DNA of 64,000 nt from Gramella sp. KN1008 (GCF_004332155.1 NZ_SJDV01000001.1:310001-374000), one strand, 5' to 3'. Counted from the first letter of the stretch, positions 17,897 to 27,268 are shown. Notes: generated from the sequence alone by a model not told the origin. Translations and numbers: made by a program.

Positions 17897-19021
17897 ATGA
17901 ATATTTTAGACCACGAGGTGATCCTGGGATTATTTCGAAGTAATTATCTGTTCTTTATTTTATGTGTTTTCGGGATTTCTTTCTTTGCAACCTTTTATTT
18001 TATACCTAAGGTATTGTGGGTTACCAAAGAAAAGAACCTGATGAAAACCATCAATGAGCGGAGTTCCCATGATAAACTAGTTCCTAACTTTGGAGGAGTA
18101 GCTTTTTTCATGGTTTTGGTATTGATCATTTCCATACTCCAAAGTGTAAAGACCACCTATACCGGGAATCATTTGATCGTAGCGGCTACCTTGTTATTTA
18201 TGGTAGGACTTAAGGACGATCTTGTTATATCTACGGCAAGGGTTAAATTATTTGGGCAGTTAAGCGCGGCTTTCTTTCTGGTCTTTTCCCCGGAACTGAA
18301 GATTAACAGTTTACATGGATTTCTCGGGATCTATGAAATTCACGAGGCGATGGGATACTTTTTAAGTGCTTTTATAGTAGTAGCCGTTATAAACGCCTAT
18401 AACCTTATAGATGGAATTGACGGGCTCGCTTCCATGGCGGGAATCGTTATTAGTCTGGCCTATGCTGCGGCATTTTATGCTTCTGGAAATCCATATTTTG
18501 TACTGGTAAGCGTATGTGTCGCCGGAATTCTTTTCGCATACCTGCGATTCAATTTTTCCCGGGGCAGGAATAAGATCTTTATGGGAGATTCAGGTTCTCT
18601 TATCATCGGCCTTGTAATAGCATGCCTTACACTAAAGATCCTCGCATTACCATTTGATTCAAAAGTTCATTATCTGAATAATGCAAGGCTGGTTTATCTT
18701 GCAGCAGTTTTATTTTTACCCTTGTTTGATACGTTAAGGGTAATGATCCTGAGGCTCCTGTCCGGGAAAAGCCCTTTTGAGGCCGATCGTAATCATATAC
18801 ACCATATTTTGCTGGATCTTGGGCTTTCCCATTTTAAGGCCAGTTTTAGCCTGGCTATATTGAATATCCTGGTCATTTTAAGTTTTATTTTATTGAGCAA
18901 ATATTTAGGTCATGATATGCTGGTTCTTGCAATGCTGGGAATAGGAGGCATTATAGCTTTATTCTTTCAGCTACTCAGGAAAAGAGCCAGGCAGATGAAA
19001 CGTGTCAATTCGTTTGCTTGA
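17897..19021 (+). CDS. Undecaprenyl-phosphate sugar-1-phosphate transferase (WecA/TagO-like)
   Basis: A 374-residue polytopic protein of the MraY/WecA family with about ten helices. It should start the repeat unit by transferring HexNAc-1-phosphate from a UDP-sugar to undecaprenyl phosphate at the inner membrane. Motifs: NERSSHDKLVPNFGG (about 49-63), the DDxxD-like KDDLV (about 104-108), YNLIDGIDGLA (about 166-176), FMGDSGSL (about 226-233) and the basic loop DRNHIHH (about 296-302), which is typical of WecA-type rather than MraY enzymes. No WbaP-type initiator is present in the window, so this is the likely first enzyme of assembly. Confidence 0.9.
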   Translation: MNILDHEVILGLFRSNYLFFILCVFGISFFATFYFIPKVLWVTKEKNLMKTINERSSHDKLVPNFGGVAFFMVLVLIISILQSVKTTYTGNHLIVAATLLFMVGLKDDLVISTARVKLFGQLSAAFFLVFSPELKINSLHGFLGIYEIHEAMGYFLSAFIVVAVINAYNLIDGIDGLASMAGIVISLAYAAAFYASGNPYFVLVSVCVAGILFAYLRFNFSRGRNKIFMGDSGSLIIGLVIACLTLKILALPFDSKVHYLNNARLVYLAAVLFLPLFDTLRVMILRLLSGKSPFEADRNHIHHILLDLGLSHFKASFSLAILNILVILSFILLSKYLGHDMLVLAMLGIGGIIALFFQLLRKRARQMKRVNSFA

Positions 19022-19074
19022 TTAAGTTTCACAACTTCTAACGAGTTAATAATTCTATATTCGCAAAAATTTTT

Positions 19075-19878
19075 ATGAAAATGCAATCCCCCAAATTTTT
19101 TAGATCTGTGATCACTATAGTTTTGATCACTGTACTTACTTCTTCCTGTGTTTCCCGAAAGGAAATAGTTTACTTCCAGGGACTTGAAGAAGCAGGTGAC
19201 GTATTAGATGAAAATATAAATACCAGCCTTGAAATCAAACCAAATGATCTTTTAACAATAAGTGTTTCAGCTCCCGAGCAGGAGGCAGCACTTCCTTTTA
19301 ATTTACCGGTAATTGGAGTGCCACAGGGAGGAATGCAGGGTGAACTTACCGTTGGTGGCAGACAGCAGATGCAAACCTATCTGGTGGATTCTGAAGGTAA
19401 TATTGAGTTTCCGGTTCTGGGAACTACCAAAGTGACCGGACTAAACCGCCAGCAACTTGCAGCCAAATTAAAGTCTCAGATCAGTGAATATGTTCAGGAT
19501 CCTATTGTAAATGTGCGTATTGTAAATTTCCAGGTAAGTGTATTAGGGGAGGTCAACCGTCCTGGGACCTTTGATGTTAAAGATGAATATCTAAGCCTTC
19601 CAAAGGCCCTTGGTCTGGCAGGGGATCTTAGTATTTATGGAAGACGGGATAATGTTTTGGTTATGAGAGAGCAGAATGGTAAGAAGATCCATGCCTACCT
19701 TGATCTTACCAGGCCTGAAGTTATAAATTCCCCTTTTTATTACTTGCAGCAAAATGATGTGGTATATGTGGAGCCTAATGGGGCTCAAAGACAATCTGCA
19801 AGTTATAATCGTAATGCCGGGGTTTATATTTCCATAGCCTCAGTTCTAATTTCATTAGCAGTTTTAATTACTAATTAA
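19075..19878 (+). CDS. wza: Polysaccharide export lipoprotein, Wza-like
   Basis: A 267-residue secreted lipoprotein. The signal peptide ends in the lipobox TSSC with Cys25 as lipidation site. A Poly_export domain follows (KPNDLLTISVSAPEQ, about 59-73; VDSEGNIEFPVLGTTKV, about 103-119) and then an SLBB-type domain (VSVLGEVNRPGTF, about 149-161). The C-terminal 20 residues are a hydrophobic helix (ISIASVLISLAVLIT) that fits the outer-membrane helical barrel of Wza or an anchor. It forms the export channel with Wzc. A near-consensus -7 box TATATTCG (19056-19063) precedes it; the kinase gene starts 1 bp after the stop. Confidence 0.92.
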   Translation: MKMQSPKFFRSVITIVLITVLTSSCVSRKEIVYFQGLEEAGDVLDENINTSLEIKPNDLLTISVSAPEQEAALPFNLPVIGVPQGGMQGELTVGGRQQMQTYLVDSEGNIEFPVLGTTKVTGLNRQQLAAKLKSQISEYVQDPIVNVRIVNFQVSVLGEVNRPGTFDVKDEYLSLPKALGLAGDLSIYGRRDNVLVMREQNGKKIHAYLDLTRPEVINSPFYYLQQNDVVYVEPNGAQRQSASYNRNAGVYISIASVLISLAVLITN

Positions 19879-19879
19879 T

Positions 19880-22279
19880 ATGTCACAGCAAAATCATAAC
19901 TCCCGTCCACAGGAAGAAGAGATCGACCTTAGAGAAGAACTAGAGAAGTATACTAAGCATTGGCCCTGGTTTGTGCTGGGTGTCCTGGTTTGTTTAATAA
20001 TTGCGTTTTCCTATTTGAGATATGCAACCCCAACCTATAGAACCCAGGCCAGCATCATAATCAAGGATGAAAAGGGAAAATCTCCGGGCTCGGAAGTGGC
20101 GGCCTTTGCCGATCTTGGCCTTTTAGGAGGAATGGGAACCAATTCCATTGAAAATGAGATTGGGATCCTGAGGTCCAAAAGAATGATGACCAGTGTGATC
20201 AAGGCACTAAACCTTCATGTGACCTACTATAATGAAAATACCATCAACAACACAGAGTTATATCTAAATACACCTTTCTATATTAATATATTGAAACTTG
20301 ATAGTAAGGAATTAAAGAATTACTCAAAGAAAGCCGGTAATAGATTCAGTTTTGTAAAAGATGGAAACGATTTTGAATTACTGAATAAGGAAACAGATGA
20401 AATTTTTGAAGGTGAAATAGGAGTTCCCATGGAACTTCCCTTTGCCGATATCATCATTACCAAGAATACCGACTTTGAGTCCACAGATAAAGAGATTTTG
20501 CTGGTTATAGGTTTTTCCAATATAGAACCTGTAGTTTCCAAATACCGTTCTATACTTAATATTAATCTTACCGAGAAGAATTCCAGCCTTATTGAGTTAA
20601 GCCTGGAAGATCCTGTCAAGGAAAAAGCACAGGATATTTTGGACCAGTTGATATTTGAATACAATCAGGAGGCCATAGAGGATAAGAACCTTGTAGCCAG
20701 AAATACAGCTTCCTTTATAGATGAAAGACTGGAGATCATTAACCGCGAACTGGATTCGGTAGAAACAGGAAAGGAAGAGTTCAAAGAGGAGAACAGGCTT
20801 ACCAATATTGAAGCCGAATCTGAGATGTTCATCGAAAATGTGAGCGAATATAATAAGAGAGAGCAGGAAATTGCCACTCAGCTGGAGCTGTCGAATACCA
20901 TGCTGGATTACTTAAAGAATGATTCGGGCTCAGACCTGCTTCCGGCGAATCTAGGAATTGAAGAACAAAGCGTGAATGCCAGCATTGAGGAATATAACAA
21001 TCTCGTACTGGAAAGGAACAGGATTTTAAGCGGATCTACTGAAAAGAACCCTGTGGTAAGAAGGCTTAACTCTCAGATAGATCAGATACGCGGTAACGTT
21101 CTGGCAAGCTTCGAAAGATTAAGGACCAACTTAAGTGTTGCTCAGCAGGAACTTGAAAGACAGGGCTCGGTGATCAACTCAAAGATCTCGGCTGTTCCTT
21201 CAAAAGAAAGAAAATATCGCGGAATAGAAAGACAGCAGAACATCAAAGAATCACTTTATTTATTCCTTTTGCAAAAAAGAGAAGAGAACAGTTTGAGTCT
21301 TGCGGTAACCGCGCCAAAGGCAAAGATTGTAGATCGTGCCTATAGTTCGGTAGAAGCCGTTTCTCCAAAGCCAAGGATAGTGATGCTGGCCTCCTTAATC
21401 TTAGGATTGCTTATTCCGTTTCTTGTCATTTACCTGAAGAATCTACTTAATAATAAAGTCAAGACCAAGGAAGATCTGGAAAAAGAGGCTAAGGAAATAC
21501 CGGTGGTTGGTGAGATCCCACATGCAAATAAGAAAGATGGGGAGATGATCCTTAAAAATGATCGAAGTGTAATGGCCGAAGCTTTCAGGATCCTGCATAC
21601 AAACCTTCAGTATCTCATTGTAAATACAGCCGAAAAGGAACAGCGTGGGAACACGCTCTTCGTCACTTCCACTGTTAAAGGGGAAGGTAAGACCCTTGTT
21701 TCCTTTAACCTGGCGGCTACCCTGGCAAATGCCGGAAAGAAGGTACTACTGGTGGGGGGTGATCTGCGGAATCCACAGTTGCAGCGCTTCGAGAAGGATG
21801 CCAGGGAGCATACAGGAGTAAGTGATTACCTGGCAAATGATGACCTGGTGTTGCAGGACCTTATCAGGAAAACCCAATTGGATCATTCCAATCTGCAATT
21901 ACTGCCTTCAGGAACCATTCCGCCAAATCCTTCAGAATTATGGCGCCGACAGAAAACTGGAGAAATGTTCAGGGAACTGGAAAGGATGTTTGACTATGTG
22001 ATCGTGGATACGGCTCCTTCACTGTTGGTTACAGATACCTTCCTTATCAATAAGTTTGCTGACCTTACTCTTTATGTGGTACGTGCCGGCTATACAGAGA
22101 AAAAGCTGATAAGCTTCGCGAGGGATGCTAAAAATGATGGAAAACTGCACGATGTAAGCTTTGTGCTAAATGATGTGAAATGGGCAAACTTTGGGTACGG
22201 TAATAAGTATGGATATGCTTACGGCGAAGAAAAGAAGTCCTTTTTGCAAAAATTAAGAAATAAGGCTGCTTTCTGGTAA
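19880..22279 (+). CDS. wzc: Polysaccharide co-polymerase with bacterial tyrosine kinase domain, Wzc-like
   Basis: A 799-residue inner-membrane protein. TM1 lies at about 28-48 and a long periplasmic coiled-coil Wzz/GNVR region reaches to TM2 at about 495-518. A cytoplasmic BY-kinase follows, with Walker A TSTVKGEGKT (about 595-604), Walker A' LLVGGDLRNP (about 623-632) and Walker B VIVDTAPS (about 707-714). The C-terminus holds a tyrosine cluster (FGYGNKYGYAYGEE, about 771-784), the autophosphorylation tail. It controls chain length and export together with Wza; a cognate phosphatase (Wzb) is not seen nearby. It is the last gene before a strong terminator. Confidence 0.94.
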   Translation: MSQQNHNSRPQEEEIDLREELEKYTKHWPWFVLGVLVCLIIAFSYLRYATPTYRTQASIIIKDEKGKSPGSEVAAFADLGLLGGMGTNSIENEIGILRSKRMMTSVIKALNLHVTYYNENTINNTELYLNTPFYINILKLDSKELKNYSKKAGNRFSFVKDGNDFELLNKETDEIFEGEIGVPMELPFADIIITKNTDFESTDKEILLVIGFSNIEPVVSKYRSILNINLTEKNSSLIELSLEDPVKEKAQDILDQLIFEYNQEAIEDKNLVARNTASFIDERLEIINRELDSVETGKEEFKEENRLTNIEAESEMFIENVSEYNKREQEIATQLELSNTMLDYLKNDSGSDLLPANLGIEEQSVNASIEEYNNLVLERNRILSGSTEKNPVVRRLNSQIDQIRGNVLASFERLRTNLSVAQQELERQGSVINSKISAVPSKERKYRGIERQQNIKESLYLFLLQKREENSLSLAVTAPKAKIVDRAYSSVEAVSPKPRIVMLASLILGLLIPFLVIYLKNLLNNKVKTKEDLEKEAKEIPVVGEIPHANKKDGEMILKNDRSVMAEAFRILHTNLQYLIVNTAEKEQRGNTLFVTSTVKGEGKTLVSFNLAATLANAGKKVLLVGGDLRNPQLQRFEKDAREHTGVSDYLANDDLVLQDLIRKTQLDHSNLQLLPSGTIPPNPSELWRRQKTGEMFRELERMFDYVIVDTAPSLLVTDTFLINKFADLTLYVVRAGYTEKKLISFARDAKNDGKLHDVSFVLNDVKWANFGYGNKYGYAYGEEKKSFLQKLRNKAAFW

Positions 22280-22393
22280 GTCATCGACAGGCTGAGTCCT
22301 TTTAATTATCTATTAGCAATAATCATTAACCGATAAGGTTGTGGGCTGTGGCGTCAAAGTGCCCTTTCACATATAAATTTTTCCTTCAGGCTT

Positions 22394-22427
22394 GTCATTT
22401 CGATGAAGCAAAGCGGAGGAGAAATCT
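22394..22427. repeat. Interspersed short repeat (GTCATTTCGA…GGAGAAATCT)
   Basis: This 34-bp element starts GTCATTTCGA and ends GGAGAAATCT, with ATTTC/GAAAT ends in inverted orientation. A relative lies at 24040-24065, and a related ATTCC…GGAAT form occurs twice at 23931-24149. Similar elements are common in intergenic DNA of Bacteroidota. Confidence 0.6.
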
Positions 22428-22459
22428 TTAAACTCCTTTACAGACGAATAATGAGTAAC

Positions 22460-22504
22460 AAGAACATTGCTTAAGTCAAATTACTTTAAGCAATGTTCTT
22501 TTTT
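22460..22504 (+). terminator. Strong intrinsic terminator after wzc
   Basis: A perfect 15-bp stem (AAGAACATTGCTTAA at 22460-22474 with TTAAGCAATGTTCTT at 22486-22500) with an 11-nt loop runs into a T tract to 22504. It closes the export part of the capsule operon. The Wzi-like gene follows only 15 nt later, so that gene needs read-through or its own start signal. Confidence 0.88.
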
Positions 22505-22518
22505 ATAAACACCAACAA

Positions 22519-23868
22519 TTGAAACTACAAACAAGTTTATTATTCCTGGCATTTATTTCAGGTTTCCAGGTTTTTTCACAGGTCGAATTTTCCGGAAATT
22601 TTAACCTGAAAGGTCTTTACTCAAATAAAGAAAAATCACCTTTCTGGTTTTATGCCAATCAAAGAGGCAGGATCTCTGAACAGACCAATTTTGCAGGTTT
22701 GCTGTCAGGGAAGATGGAGTATGACCTTTCACAAAAATCAAGTGTGGAGTTAGGAGCAGGAGTTTTATACCAGGATGATCACCTGAATGATGATTTTATC
22801 GATGAGCTGTATTTTGATTTTAAATATTCCTGGTTGCAGATTGTTGGGGGGAGAAAGCAGGAGCCTGAAATGTATAATGGTCTTAGTGCCACAAATGAAA
22901 ACTTTGCCTGGTCTTTAAATGCAAGACCGATGCCCGGGATTCAGATTCAGTCCTCAAGACCGGTGTATTTTAATGAAAACGAAAAATTTGGATTCGAATT
23001 TTCCTGGGAGGAATATTTAATGGGAAACGACCGTTTTGTGAAAGGTGCAAGATTACATGCTAAAAGTTTATACCTGATATATAATTTTGATAAAAAATGG
23101 CAATTAAAGGGGGGGATTCGTCACTTCGCACAATGGGGAGGTAATTCCCCAGCTTTAGGTAATCTCCCAGGAGGTCTTGAGGATTATTTTAAAATTGTTT
23201 TAGGTAGGGAAGGAGGTGAGAATGCTCCGGCTACGGATAGAGCAAATGTCATTGGATCTCACTTGGGTACATATGAGTTATATATAACTAAAGAATTAAC
23301 GAGTGGCAATTTTAAGTTCATTTATAATCACTTTTTCGAGGATGGAACTGGAAGTAGATATGTGAATTTTCCTGATGGTAGATATGGTATCCATTTTCAG
23401 AATAACACAACAAAAAAAATATTTCAAAGTGCTCTTTATGAGTTTTATTATACGAGAGATCAAAGTGATGGAAGAACAATTCATGGCCATGACGCTTACT
23501 TTAATAACTTTACTATGTTTAAATCTGGATGGACATACCAGAAAAGGATCATAGGGCTTCCTTTTTTTGATTATAGTGAAGAAAAAGATATGGTAGTCGG
23601 GAATAAATTTTTAGCGCATCACATTGGAGTAGAAGGAAATTTCAGTAACCACTTTGTAGTCTATCCATATAAGTTTCTTGCAACTTATGTAAGAAAAGAT
23701 GGGGCGTACAATAAAAGATACACCCCCAACCGGGATGAAATCTATCTAAGCTATGAAATGGGACTTCTAAACGAACCTTTTAAGCTTCGAATAATGCTGG
23801 GAGCGGAGTATTCCAACGTCTCCAAACCTGTATATGGTGCCGGCCTTAGTCTTTCAAAGCAGTTTTGA
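22519..23868 (+). CDS. Wzi-family capsule assembly outer-membrane protein
   Basis: A 449-residue protein with a signal peptide (MKLQTSLLFLAFISGFQVFS, cleaved near residue 20) and an all-beta, aromatic-rich body ending in Phe, as in outer-membrane barrels. The sequence resembles the capsule assembly Wzi family: an early FWFYANQRGR (about 41-50), GGRKQEPE (about 114-121) and a central HFAQWGGNSP. Wzi of E. coli anchors capsule to the cell surface. Start is TTG at 22519; no better start precedes the signal peptide. It sits directly behind the wzc terminator. Confidence 0.8.
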   Translation: MKLQTSLLFLAFISGFQVFSQVEFSGNFNLKGLYSNKEKSPFWFYANQRGRISEQTNFAGLLSGKMEYDLSQKSSVELGAGVLYQDDHLNDDFIDELYFDFKYSWLQIVGGRKQEPEMYNGLSATNENFAWSLNARPMPGIQIQSSRPVYFNENEKFGFEFSWEEYLMGNDRFVKGARLHAKSLYLIYNFDKKWQLKGGIRHFAQWGGNSPALGNLPGGLEDYFKIVLGREGGENAPATDRANVIGSHLGTYELYITKELTSGNFKFIYNHFFEDGTGSRYVNFPDGRYGIHFQNNTTKKIFQSALYEFYYTRDQSDGRTIHGHDAYFNNFTMFKSGWTYQKRIIGLPFFDYSEEKDMVVGNKFLAHHIGVEGNFSNHFVVYPYKFLATYVRKDGAYNKRYTPNRDEIYLSYEMGLLNEPFKLRIMLGAEYSNVSKPVYGAGLSLSKQF

Positions 23869-23930
23869 GTAGCCGGTAGGCTAGTCAATAGTTATTAGTT
23901 TGGAGGCCATGTCGTCAGTTGTGAGTTCTC

Positions 23931-23972
23931 TGTTGTGAGTTTAAGTCTTTCCGGGCGAAGTGAAGGAATCTG
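23931..23972 (+). repeat. 42-bp direct repeat, copy 1
   Basis: It matches 24108-24149 at 40 of 42 positions. Its core, CCGGGCGAAGTGAAGGAATC, carries TTCC…GGAA inverted ends. It belongs to the interspersed repeats of this spacer. Confidence 0.85.
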
Positions 23973-24039
23973 ATGTTAGTCAGAAGTCTTTAGTCGGTAG
24001 TCTTTAGGGTGAGTTGTGTTAGATGTTGTGTAGGCTTAG

Positions 24040-24065
24040 GTCATTTCGACCGTAGGGAGAAATCT
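24040..24065 (+). repeat. GTCATTTCGA-type interspersed element
   Basis: It runs from GTCATTTCGAC to GGGAGAAATCT and is the shorter relative of the element at 22394-22427. ATTTC and GAAAT at its ends are inverted. Confidence 0.6.
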
Positions 24066-24107
24066 GGTGGCTGGTTGGTAGTTCTTCGTTCGAAGTTAGG
24101 AGTTGTG

Positions 24108-24149
24108 TGTTGTGGGTTTAAGTCATTCCGGGCGAAGTGAAGGAATCTG
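24108..24149 (+). repeat. 42-bp direct repeat, copy 2
   Basis: Second copy of the element at 23931-23972, with two substitutions. The spacing between the two starts is 177 bp. Confidence 0.85.
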
Positions 24150-24484
24150 CGATTAGTCTGTAGTCAGGAGTAAATCTTATCTCTCTTTTCTCTTCTCTGT
24201 TTTAGAATAATTCATAAATCATAATTCAACATTCCAAAAGGAAGGCTTAAAACTTACTACTTAAAGCTTTAAGCTATTCTAAAAGTTTGCCATGACTTAG
24301 CCTCGCAAAGACTCTGGGAATTTTCCGTGGACAATTCCAGATTCAACATTTAAAATTTAAAATAATCTAACACCTCTCTCTTTTCTCTTTTCTCTTCTCT
24401 GCTATGCAGCAATTCAACATCTTCTCTCCGCTTCTTTCTAATTACCCCTTTCTAAATTAATCTTCATATTTACAGCTAATTACC

Positions 24485-24492
24485 TATATTTG
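24485..24492 (+). promoter_or_regulatory. -7 promoter box of the histidine kinase operon
   Basis: TATATTTG is an exact TAnnTTTG box. No clear TTTG lies 19-20 nt upstream. Transcription near 24498 would give a leader of about 40 nt. Confidence 0.5.
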
Positions 24493-24536
24493 CCACCTGG
24501 AAATTTAAGCCCTAAACTAGCCTTTAACCTTGTTGA

Positions 24537-26885
24537 ATGGCGCAAACCATTAAAAACCCTAACACCATCTCCAAAAGGAAGCCATTCCTTATAGGCTTAC
24601 TTGCATTCCTGTTTCTTCTCCTTGTCGGTTTTGTTATGCTCTGGCAGCGCTACAGAATTCTTCTCGAGGTACGGCAGAAAGAGATGTCGGGGATCATCGA
24701 GGTGGTGGAGCAAAACATTGAGCAATCCCTTAAATATAGTTATTCGGCAGCGGTTTCTCTGGCACTTCAGATAGATGAGGATGGAGGAATGGAGAACTTT
24801 GATGAGGTTGCTCCTAGGTTGGTTGACAATAACCCTAATATAGACGGGATACAAATTGTACCCGATGGGGTTATAACCAAAGTTTATCCATATGCGGAGA
24901 ATAAAGAAGCACTTAATTATAATATCCTCCAGGATAGTACCCGCAATGCAGAGGCTTTTAGAGCCATAGAGAAACGCAATATGTTCTTTGCCGGACCATT
25001 TGAACTGAAGCAGGGGGGCTTTGCGGTTGTGGGGAGGCTGCCGGTCTTTATTGAAGAGGAGTTCTGGGGCTTTGTGGCGGTTCTAATCGATTTTGATAAT
25101 CTCGTAAACCAGTCGGGTATTAAAGAACTGGCCGGAGAGAAATATAACTTTCAGATCTCAAAGACAAATCCCGTTACAGGGGAGGAGGAATTCTTTATGG
25201 AGTATGATGAAGGTCTGAATGAATCATATTCCGAACAGGTTACCCTTCCTGACGGGAATTGGAAAATCTATATAATTCCTGTAGATCCATCTCAACCTCT
25301 GTACACATTGGTTCCGGTTGCATTTCTGATCCTTATTCTTTCGGGAGCCTGTGGCTGGATCATCTTCAATGCAATGAAGCAGCCATTGTTGCTTCAGGTC
25401 AGGGTTAAGGAACAGGCCGGTGAGCTTGCAAAAAGTGAATTGCGTTTCAGAACCATATTTAATCAGGCTGCTATTGGGATGGTGAGGGTAAATTCCAAAA
25501 CAGGAATCTTCCAGGAAACCAATCAAAAGTTTCAGGAATTGATTGGGTATTCTGAAGAAGAACTTAAGCTTATGCATTATTTAAACATTTCTCATCAGGA
25601 TGATATCGAGGAGAACCTGAAACTTATGAGAAAATTGAAAAATAATGAGATAAGGGAATACAGTTTGAAAAAACGCCTGAAGCAAAAAAAGGGAGAATAT
25701 ATTTGGGTTGGACTCCATGTATCGGCATTATGGAAAGAAGACCAGGAACCTACTTCACATGTTGCTATAGTAGAGGATATCTCGGCACGGGTTAAGGCAA
25801 AGCAGGAACTGGTAGAAAATGAAAAGCGATTCAGATCCCTGGTAGATAATTCCAATGAAGTGATCCTTATTATTAACAAAACAGGGGAAGCTGTTTATTG
25901 TTCCTCTTCGTTAAAAAGGATCACAGGCTACGATGAGCTTCTGTGTTCTGGAAATGATATCTTTAGTCTGATTCACCGTGACGACCGCAGGCTCTTCTTT
26001 AAGAAGCTGAAAACTGTGAGGACCTCTTCCGGCAAGTCTGCTTCAGATATCATTATGCGCATAAAGACCAGTAATTGCAATTGGATCTGGGTGAATGCGA
26101 CACTTACAAATCTTTTAAATGATAAAAGTATTGAGGGCTATGTTGTGAATTTAAGGGATGTGACCGAAAAGAAGGAGGCTGAACTCAACCTGGTAAAATC
26201 TTATGAACTTGTTATGGAACAGAATAAGCGCCTGCTTAATTTCGCTTATATCGTCTCCCATAACCTTCGTTCTCATTCCAGTAACCTGGAATCTATTTTA
26301 GAACTTTATGCAACCGAAGATTCGGAGGAGGAAAGACAGAATTATGTTCATTTACTCCAGAATGTTTCAGATAATCTTAACCAGTCTCTGCAAGATCTGA
26401 ACGAAGTAGTATCTATTAATACTAATCTTGATATAACGATTGAAGAGGTGAGTGTAGCTGATTACGTGGATAAGACCCTGAAATTGCTCAGACTACAGAT
26501 AAAATCCAAGGAAGCCCGGATAAATAAGGAGATACCTGAAGAGATGATGGTATTATTCAATCCAGCGTATATGGAAAGTGTGCTGCTTAATTTTTTAACT
26601 AATTCGTTGAGATATAGTCATCCCGTTAGAACTCCTGAAATCGCTATAAGGGGCTATTCTCACAATGGAAGCTGGGTTCTTGAAATTGAAGATAACGGTA
26701 TCGGGATAAATCTGGAAAAACATGGGGAAAAAGTCTTTGGTTTATACAAGACCTTTTCGGGTAGACGCGACTCCCGGGGGGTGGGCTTATTCATTACCAA
26801 GAATCAGATTAATGCGATGGGCGGAACAGTAGAAGTGGAAAGTAAACCGGAAATAGGATCATTATTTAAAGTTTTTTTTAAATGA
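24537..26885 (+). CDS. CHASE-PAS-PAS sensor histidine kinase
   Basis: A 782-residue membrane sensor. TM1 (about 17-37) and TM2 (about 256-278) bracket an extracytoplasmic CHASE domain with NNPNIDGIQIVPDG (about 98-111) and FFAGPFELKQGGFAVVGRLP (about 150-169). Two cytoplasmic PAS domains with PAC-like ends follow (about 300-420 and 430-550). The phosphoacceptor region reads YIVSHNLRSHSSN (His near 575). The HATPase shows the N-box NFLTNSLRYS (about 684), EDNGIGI (about 718) and GVGLFI (about 747). CHASE domains bind small molecules, but the ligand is unknown. It overlaps the response regulator gene by ATGA, so the two form a cotranslated pair. Confidence 0.9.
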   Translation: MAQTIKNPNTISKRKPFLIGLLAFLFLLLVGFVMLWQRYRILLEVRQKEMSGIIEVVEQNIEQSLKYSYSAAVSLALQIDEDGGMENFDEVAPRLVDNNPNIDGIQIVPDGVITKVYPYAENKEALNYNILQDSTRNAEAFRAIEKRNMFFAGPFELKQGGFAVVGRLPVFIEEEFWGFVAVLIDFDNLVNQSGIKELAGEKYNFQISKTNPVTGEEEFFMEYDEGLNESYSEQVTLPDGNWKIYIIPVDPSQPLYTLVPVAFLILILSGACGWIIFNAMKQPLLLQVRVKEQAGELAKSELRFRTIFNQAAIGMVRVNSKTGIFQETNQKFQELIGYSEEELKLMHYLNISHQDDIEENLKLMRKLKNNEIREYSLKKRLKQKKGEYIWVGLHVSALWKEDQEPTSHVAIVEDISARVKAKQELVENEKRFRSLVDNSNEVILIINKTGEAVYCSSSLKRITGYDELLCSGNDIFSLIHRDDRRLFFKKLKTVRTSSGKSASDIIMRIKTSNCNWIWVNATLTNLLNDKSIEGYVVNLRDVTEKKEAELNLVKSYELVMEQNKRLLNFAYIVSHNLRSHSSNLESILELYATEDSEEERQNYVHLLQNVSDNLNQSLQDLNEVVSINTNLDITIEEVSVADYVDKTLKLLRLQIKSKEARINKEIPEEMMVLFNPAYMESVLLNFLTNSLRYSHPVRTPEIAIRGYSHNGSWVLEIEDNGIGINLEKHGEKVFGLYKTFSGRRDSRGVGLFITKNQINAMGGTVEVESKPEIGSLFKVFFK

Positions 26886-27268
26886 GAAAGGGGATCTGGA
26901 TAATAGACGATGATGAGATCTACCAGAGGATCATTCGGAAACTGGTTGACCGGGCAGGTGTTTTTGGAAGGGCATATTATTATATGAACGCGGCGGATGC
27001 CCTGGAGGATCTAAAAAATAACGAGTCACGGTTACCAGATGTGATCCTGCTGGATATAAATATGCCCGAAATGGATGGCTGGCAGTTTCTGGAGCTCCTT
27101 CAAAATTCTTTTTCGGCTCTCTTTAAAAAGTGCAGGATCTATATAGTGACCTCTTCCATAGCTTATTCCGATTTGGAAAAGAAAGAAGAATTCCCGGGCC
27201 TGGCAGGTTTCCTTTCCAAACCTTTACGGGTAGAACAATTAGTGGAGATTGGTGAGGACCTGAAATAA
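26882..27268 (+). CDS. Single-domain response regulator
   Basis: A 128-residue stand-alone receiver domain. Acidic cluster Asp9-Asp11 (IIDDDE), phosphoacceptor Asp58 in LLDINMPEMDGW, Thr90/Ser91 and Lys113 (LSKPLR) are all present. There is no DNA-binding or enzymatic output domain, so signalling must continue through protein contact or a phosphorelay. It is translationally coupled to the preceding histidine kinase, its likely phosphodonor. Confidence 0.93.
   Translation: MRKGIWIIDDDEIYQRIIRKLVDRAGVFGRAYYYMNAADALEDLKNNESRLPDVILLDINMPEMDGWQFLELLQNSFSALFKKCRIYIVTSSIAYSDLEKKEEFPGLAGFLSKPLRVEQLVEIGEDLK

Larger units (their letters stand above)
23869..24536. other. 668-bp repeat-rich spacer without genes
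   Basis: No credible gene is present on either strand. The first 300 bp are G+T-rich and hold two 42-bp direct repeats (23931-23972 and 24108-24149) plus a GTCATTTCGA element. The second half has two pyrimidine tracts sharing TCTCTCTTTTCTCTTCTCTG-like sequence (about 24180-24200 and 24373-24412), each followed after a gap by an AATTCAACAT motif. The last 50 bp hold a promoter for the histidine kinase. Confidence 0.7.

Noticed and set aside
23869..24536. CRISPR array or insertion sequence in the repeat-rich spacer
   Set aside because: Repeats are only two with 177-bp periodicity, no regular spacers, no transposase and no target duplications.
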